Positions 62,081-64,000 of a DNA stretch of 64,000 nt are shown here, in pieces (the stretch's first letter is position 1; each line of letters begins with the position of its first letter). A program made the translations under genes and the position numbers. Below the pieces are notes generated by a model. It was given only the letters and a program-made list of their open reading frames with translations. It ran no database searches and was not told the origin of the DNA. Origin of the DNA: Arundinibacter roseus (GTDB taxonomy: Bacteria > Bacteroidota > Bacteroidia > Cytophagales > Spirosomataceae). The DNA lies in contig NZ_SMJU01000004.1 in NCBI RefSeq assembly GCF_004348825.1, forward strand, positions 140,759 through 204,758. Reading direction: 5' to 3'.

Positions 62081-62658
62081 ATCTCTAACATGATGGTACA
62101 AAAATTCCACCCTCTTACATCATCAATGTAACCTAGTCCTTTGAGAATTTTATCGATTTCTTCTTTAATTCTTAATGTTCTTTTTTTATAAAAATATTTT
62201 GCGTTGACATTATAATCAAGTTCTTTTTCAAGCTCTGAATCAATGCTTACAGTCTTATCCCAATTAGAAATATCTGTTAGTAACCAAAAGGAATAAGGTT
62301 CGCCTGGAAATGTAGGATTGCTTTGTAGTTTTAAGATATTTATATTATGATTTTTCAGTATTCTTGAAAATTTTTCAATATAACCTAATTCATCATTTTT
62401 TTTACTAGGAGACACCCTTATTGCATAAATATTCTTCCAGGTCTTTGGTTTAAAAGGACAAAATAAAATATTTATATCACCCTTTTTACCAAGGTAATTA
62501 ATACTATTTCCAGAGGTTTTTTCTATTGGAATTGGAAAAGCAAATACTTCAATATCGCTTGAATACCAATAATCCTCAGATATTTTTATTTTCAGACCTT
62601 TTGACTTATGTATAAATTCAGTTTCAAGTTGACCTAATTGGAAGTAATTATCTTTCAT
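62035..62658 (-). CDS. Unknown 207-residue protein between hsdR and hsdM
   Basis: A 207-residue soluble protein, AT-rich, starting MKDNYFQLGQLETEF, with the ATG 61 bases after hsdR. Two regions look like ACT-type or similar small alpha/beta units: KIKISEDYWYSSDIEVFAFP near residue 21, and IYAIRVSPSKKNDELGYIEK followed by NINILKLQSNP and YSFWLLTDIS (about 82-133). There is no membrane segment, and the C-terminus is Trp/aromatic-rich. It overlaps the next unknown gene, so the two are translated together. I do not recognise the family. Confidence 0.75.
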   Translation of the reverse strand: MKDNYFQLGQLETEFIHKSKGLKIKISEDYWYSSDIEVFAFPIPIEKTSGNSINYLGKKGDINILFCPFKPKTWKNIYAIRVSPSKKNDELGYIEKFSRILKNHNINILKLQSNPTFPGEPYSFWLLTDISNWDKTVSIDSELEKELDYNVNAKYFYKKRTLRIKEEIDKILKGLGYIDDVRGWNFCTIMLEIWKKIIWNYGRSFQF

Positions 62659-62719
62659 AACAAAAAGTAAACTTTAATTTCATTAACCGACTAACATAAA
62701 TTTTTTGATAGAAATAGAA

Positions 62720-64000
62720 CTAACCCATTTTATAAAGTTCTGATTCCAATTCTTTGATCGCTTGCAGGTAGTTCTGTTTACTGCCAAACTGACTGATGAT
62801 TTCCAGCGGGGAGCCGTAGTTGGTCAGAGGTTTTACTTTGAGAATATCCATACTTTCAATATTCGTGACGCCTTCGTCAGCATATTTATCAAGCAGCGAT
62901 TCGAGTACCTGCCGGGCTTGTCCGCCATACTTTGTGAAATAATCCCGCTTTTTTACAACATTGGCCCGTTCCTTCCGGGTGAGTGGCGGCTGATCAAACG
63001 CTACGTGGCAAATCAGGTCAAAGAGATCTACTTCCCGGTTCACGGCATCGCGCAGGGCTTCTACCATCACGCCCCGTTCTTCCAGCTCCTGAACAATCAG
63101 TTCTTTCTTATCAGTAGCGTTCCAGTGCGTCAGAAAATCGTCCAGCGAAGCATATTTTCCTTTGATGAGCTCCCTTGTATGGTCTTTCAGACTAGTGGTA
63201 ATGGGCTTGCCGTTTTTATCAAAATACAGTTCCCGACTAATCAGGATCGACACATCGACGCCATTTACATATATTTTTTGTCGAGGCTCAGCAAGCGTCG
63301 GGCTTGTGCCCACCGGAGGGTAGCGAATGGAAGGCTTCACCACCTCAATCGATTCGCCCGTCGTTTCATCCACAAGCGGCGACTCGTCCTGTTCTTCCTC
63401 CTCAATCAGCGTAGAGAGGTCGGTATCTTCCGAAACGGGTTTCACCCGGATAGGGTCGCCGTCAAACTCAGCATCTGCAAAAAGGTCGGTTACGTTGCGG
63501 AAATCCAGAATGGTAAAAAACAGCTTGCCAAACTCCTCGTTGATGCGCGTGCCCCGGCCCACAATTTGCTTAAACTTGGTCATGGATTTAATTTCGGAAT
63601 CCAGCACAATGACCTTGCAGGTTTGGGCATCCACGCCCGTCGTCATCAGTTCTGATGTAGTAGCAATGACCGGATAAAGCTCCACCGGGTCGATAAAATT
63701 ATCTAGTTCACGCTTGCCCTCCTCATTGTCGCCCGTTATCTGCATCACGTACTTGTAGTTTTTGGCTACTTCGTCGGGGTTCAGATTGGCCAATGCGGTG
63801 CGCATCCGCTCGGCGTGATCGATATCCGAACAAAAAACGATGGTTTTGGCAAATCGGTCAAAGCCTTTCAGAAACTCCGTCAGTTTGCGGGCTACTGTTT
63901 CGGTACGTTCATCAATGACGAGCCTGCGGTCATAATCTTTCCGGTTATACACCCGATCTTCCACCACATTTCCGGCTTTGTCGAGTTTGCCCTGATTGGG
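62720..64000 (-). CDS. hsdR: Type I restriction endonuclease subunit R, C-terminal part
   Basis: The frame is open through the window edge, so the N-terminal nuclease and first helicase domain are missing. Visible parts are the second helicase domain with FAKTIVFCSDIDHAERM, ATTSELMTTGVDAQ and motif VI QIVGRGTRI (R-finger region), and a C-terminal helical domain of the EcoEI_R_C type (PPLTRKERANVVKKRDYF, then FTKYGGQARQVLESLLDKYA). HsdR translocates DNA and cuts it when the target is unmethylated. The gene precedes the two unknown genes, hsdM and hsdS on the same strand. Confidence 0.95.
   Translation of the reverse strand, partial: PNQGKLDKAGNVVEDRVYNRKDYDRRLVIDERTETVARKLTEFLKGFDRFAKTIVFCSDIDHAERMRTALANLNPDEVAKNYKYVMQITGDNEEGKRELDNFIDPVELYPVIATTSELMTTGVDAQTCKVIVLDSEIKSMTKFKQIVGRGTRINEEFGKLFFTILDFRNVTDLFADAEFDGDPIRVKPVSEDTDLSTLIEEEEQDESPLVDETTGESIEVVKPSIRYPPVGTSPTLAEPRQKIYVNGVDVSILISRELYFDKNGKPITTSLKDHTRELIKGKYASLDDFLTHWNATDKKELIVQELEERGVMVEALRDAVNREVDLFDLICHVAFDQPPLTRKERANVVKKRDYFTKYGGQARQVLESLLDKYADEGVTNIESMDILKVKPLTNYGSPLEIISQFGSKQNYLQAIKELESELYKMG

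Noticed and set aside
62762-63655. A 297-codon plus-strand frame opposite hsdR
   Set aside because: It lies fully antisense to a well-supported helicase gene and its residues lack protein-like patterns; such frames arise from the codon bias of the real gene.

Overview
The window looks like chromosomal DNA from a Bacteroidota bacterium, most likely of the order Cytophagales. This is an inference from gene content: a TonB-dependent receptor, a TamL-type Omp85 lipoprotein, a miaB / sigma-54 activator / lptE / secG cluster, BatB/BatC-like proteins, SemiSWEET, Tll0287-like and DUF4269 proteins. Several promoters also resemble the Bacteroidota TTTG / TAnnTTTG type. No rRNA, CRISPR array, insertion sequence or integrase was seen.

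Layout. Positions 1-12,900 hold the start of an Rpn-family nuclease, a flotillin/NfeD pair, an M23 peptidase, a double SGNH hydrolase, Dps, a TonB-dependent receptor, a DUF4269 nucleotidyltransferase, sucC, a LolD-type ATPase and a small secreted protein. Positions 13,000-24,100 are an envelope and protein-folding block: groESL, secG, lptE, a sigma-54 activator, miaB, tamL and, divergently, a TrmH-type methyltransferase. Positions 24,100-28,030 hold a glycosyltransferase, a queuosine-precursor transporter and an alanine-type aminotransferase. Positions 28,500-34,570 are a plus-strand three-gene module of planctomycete-type cytochrome/DUF1501 proteins. Positions 34,600-38,400 hold small accessory genes, including a 32-residue membrane peptide coupled to a haem-binding lipoprotein. 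Positions 38,470-49,050 hold gltDB, RNase Z, a STAS protein, purC and a BatB/BatC-like pair. Positions 49,175-49,537 carry three tRNA genes (Ser-GCT, Pro-TGG, Arg-TCT), each followed by a hairpin. Positions 49,600-56,240 hold a DUF1016 nuclease, a DUF202 protein, gltA and a pirin/miaA operon.

Positions 56,341-64,000 form a defence island on the minus strand. In transcription order it is hsdR (cut by the window edge), two unrecognised AT-rich genes with ACT-like stretches (one ending in a membrane segment), hsdM, hsdS, then a hairpin, then a Septu-like pair (ptuA ATPase and ptuB HNH nuclease). HsdS carries two target-recognition domains about 73% identical over their core, so its target may be palindromic. 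The two unknown genes between hsdR and hsdM are the best candidates here for an undescribed system.

Many minus-strand genes end in clear hairpins followed by T-tracts, so operon boundaries are fairly easy to read. Where the longest reading frame starts at an unlikely codon or overlaps a neighbour, an internal ATG was chosen and the reason is stated.
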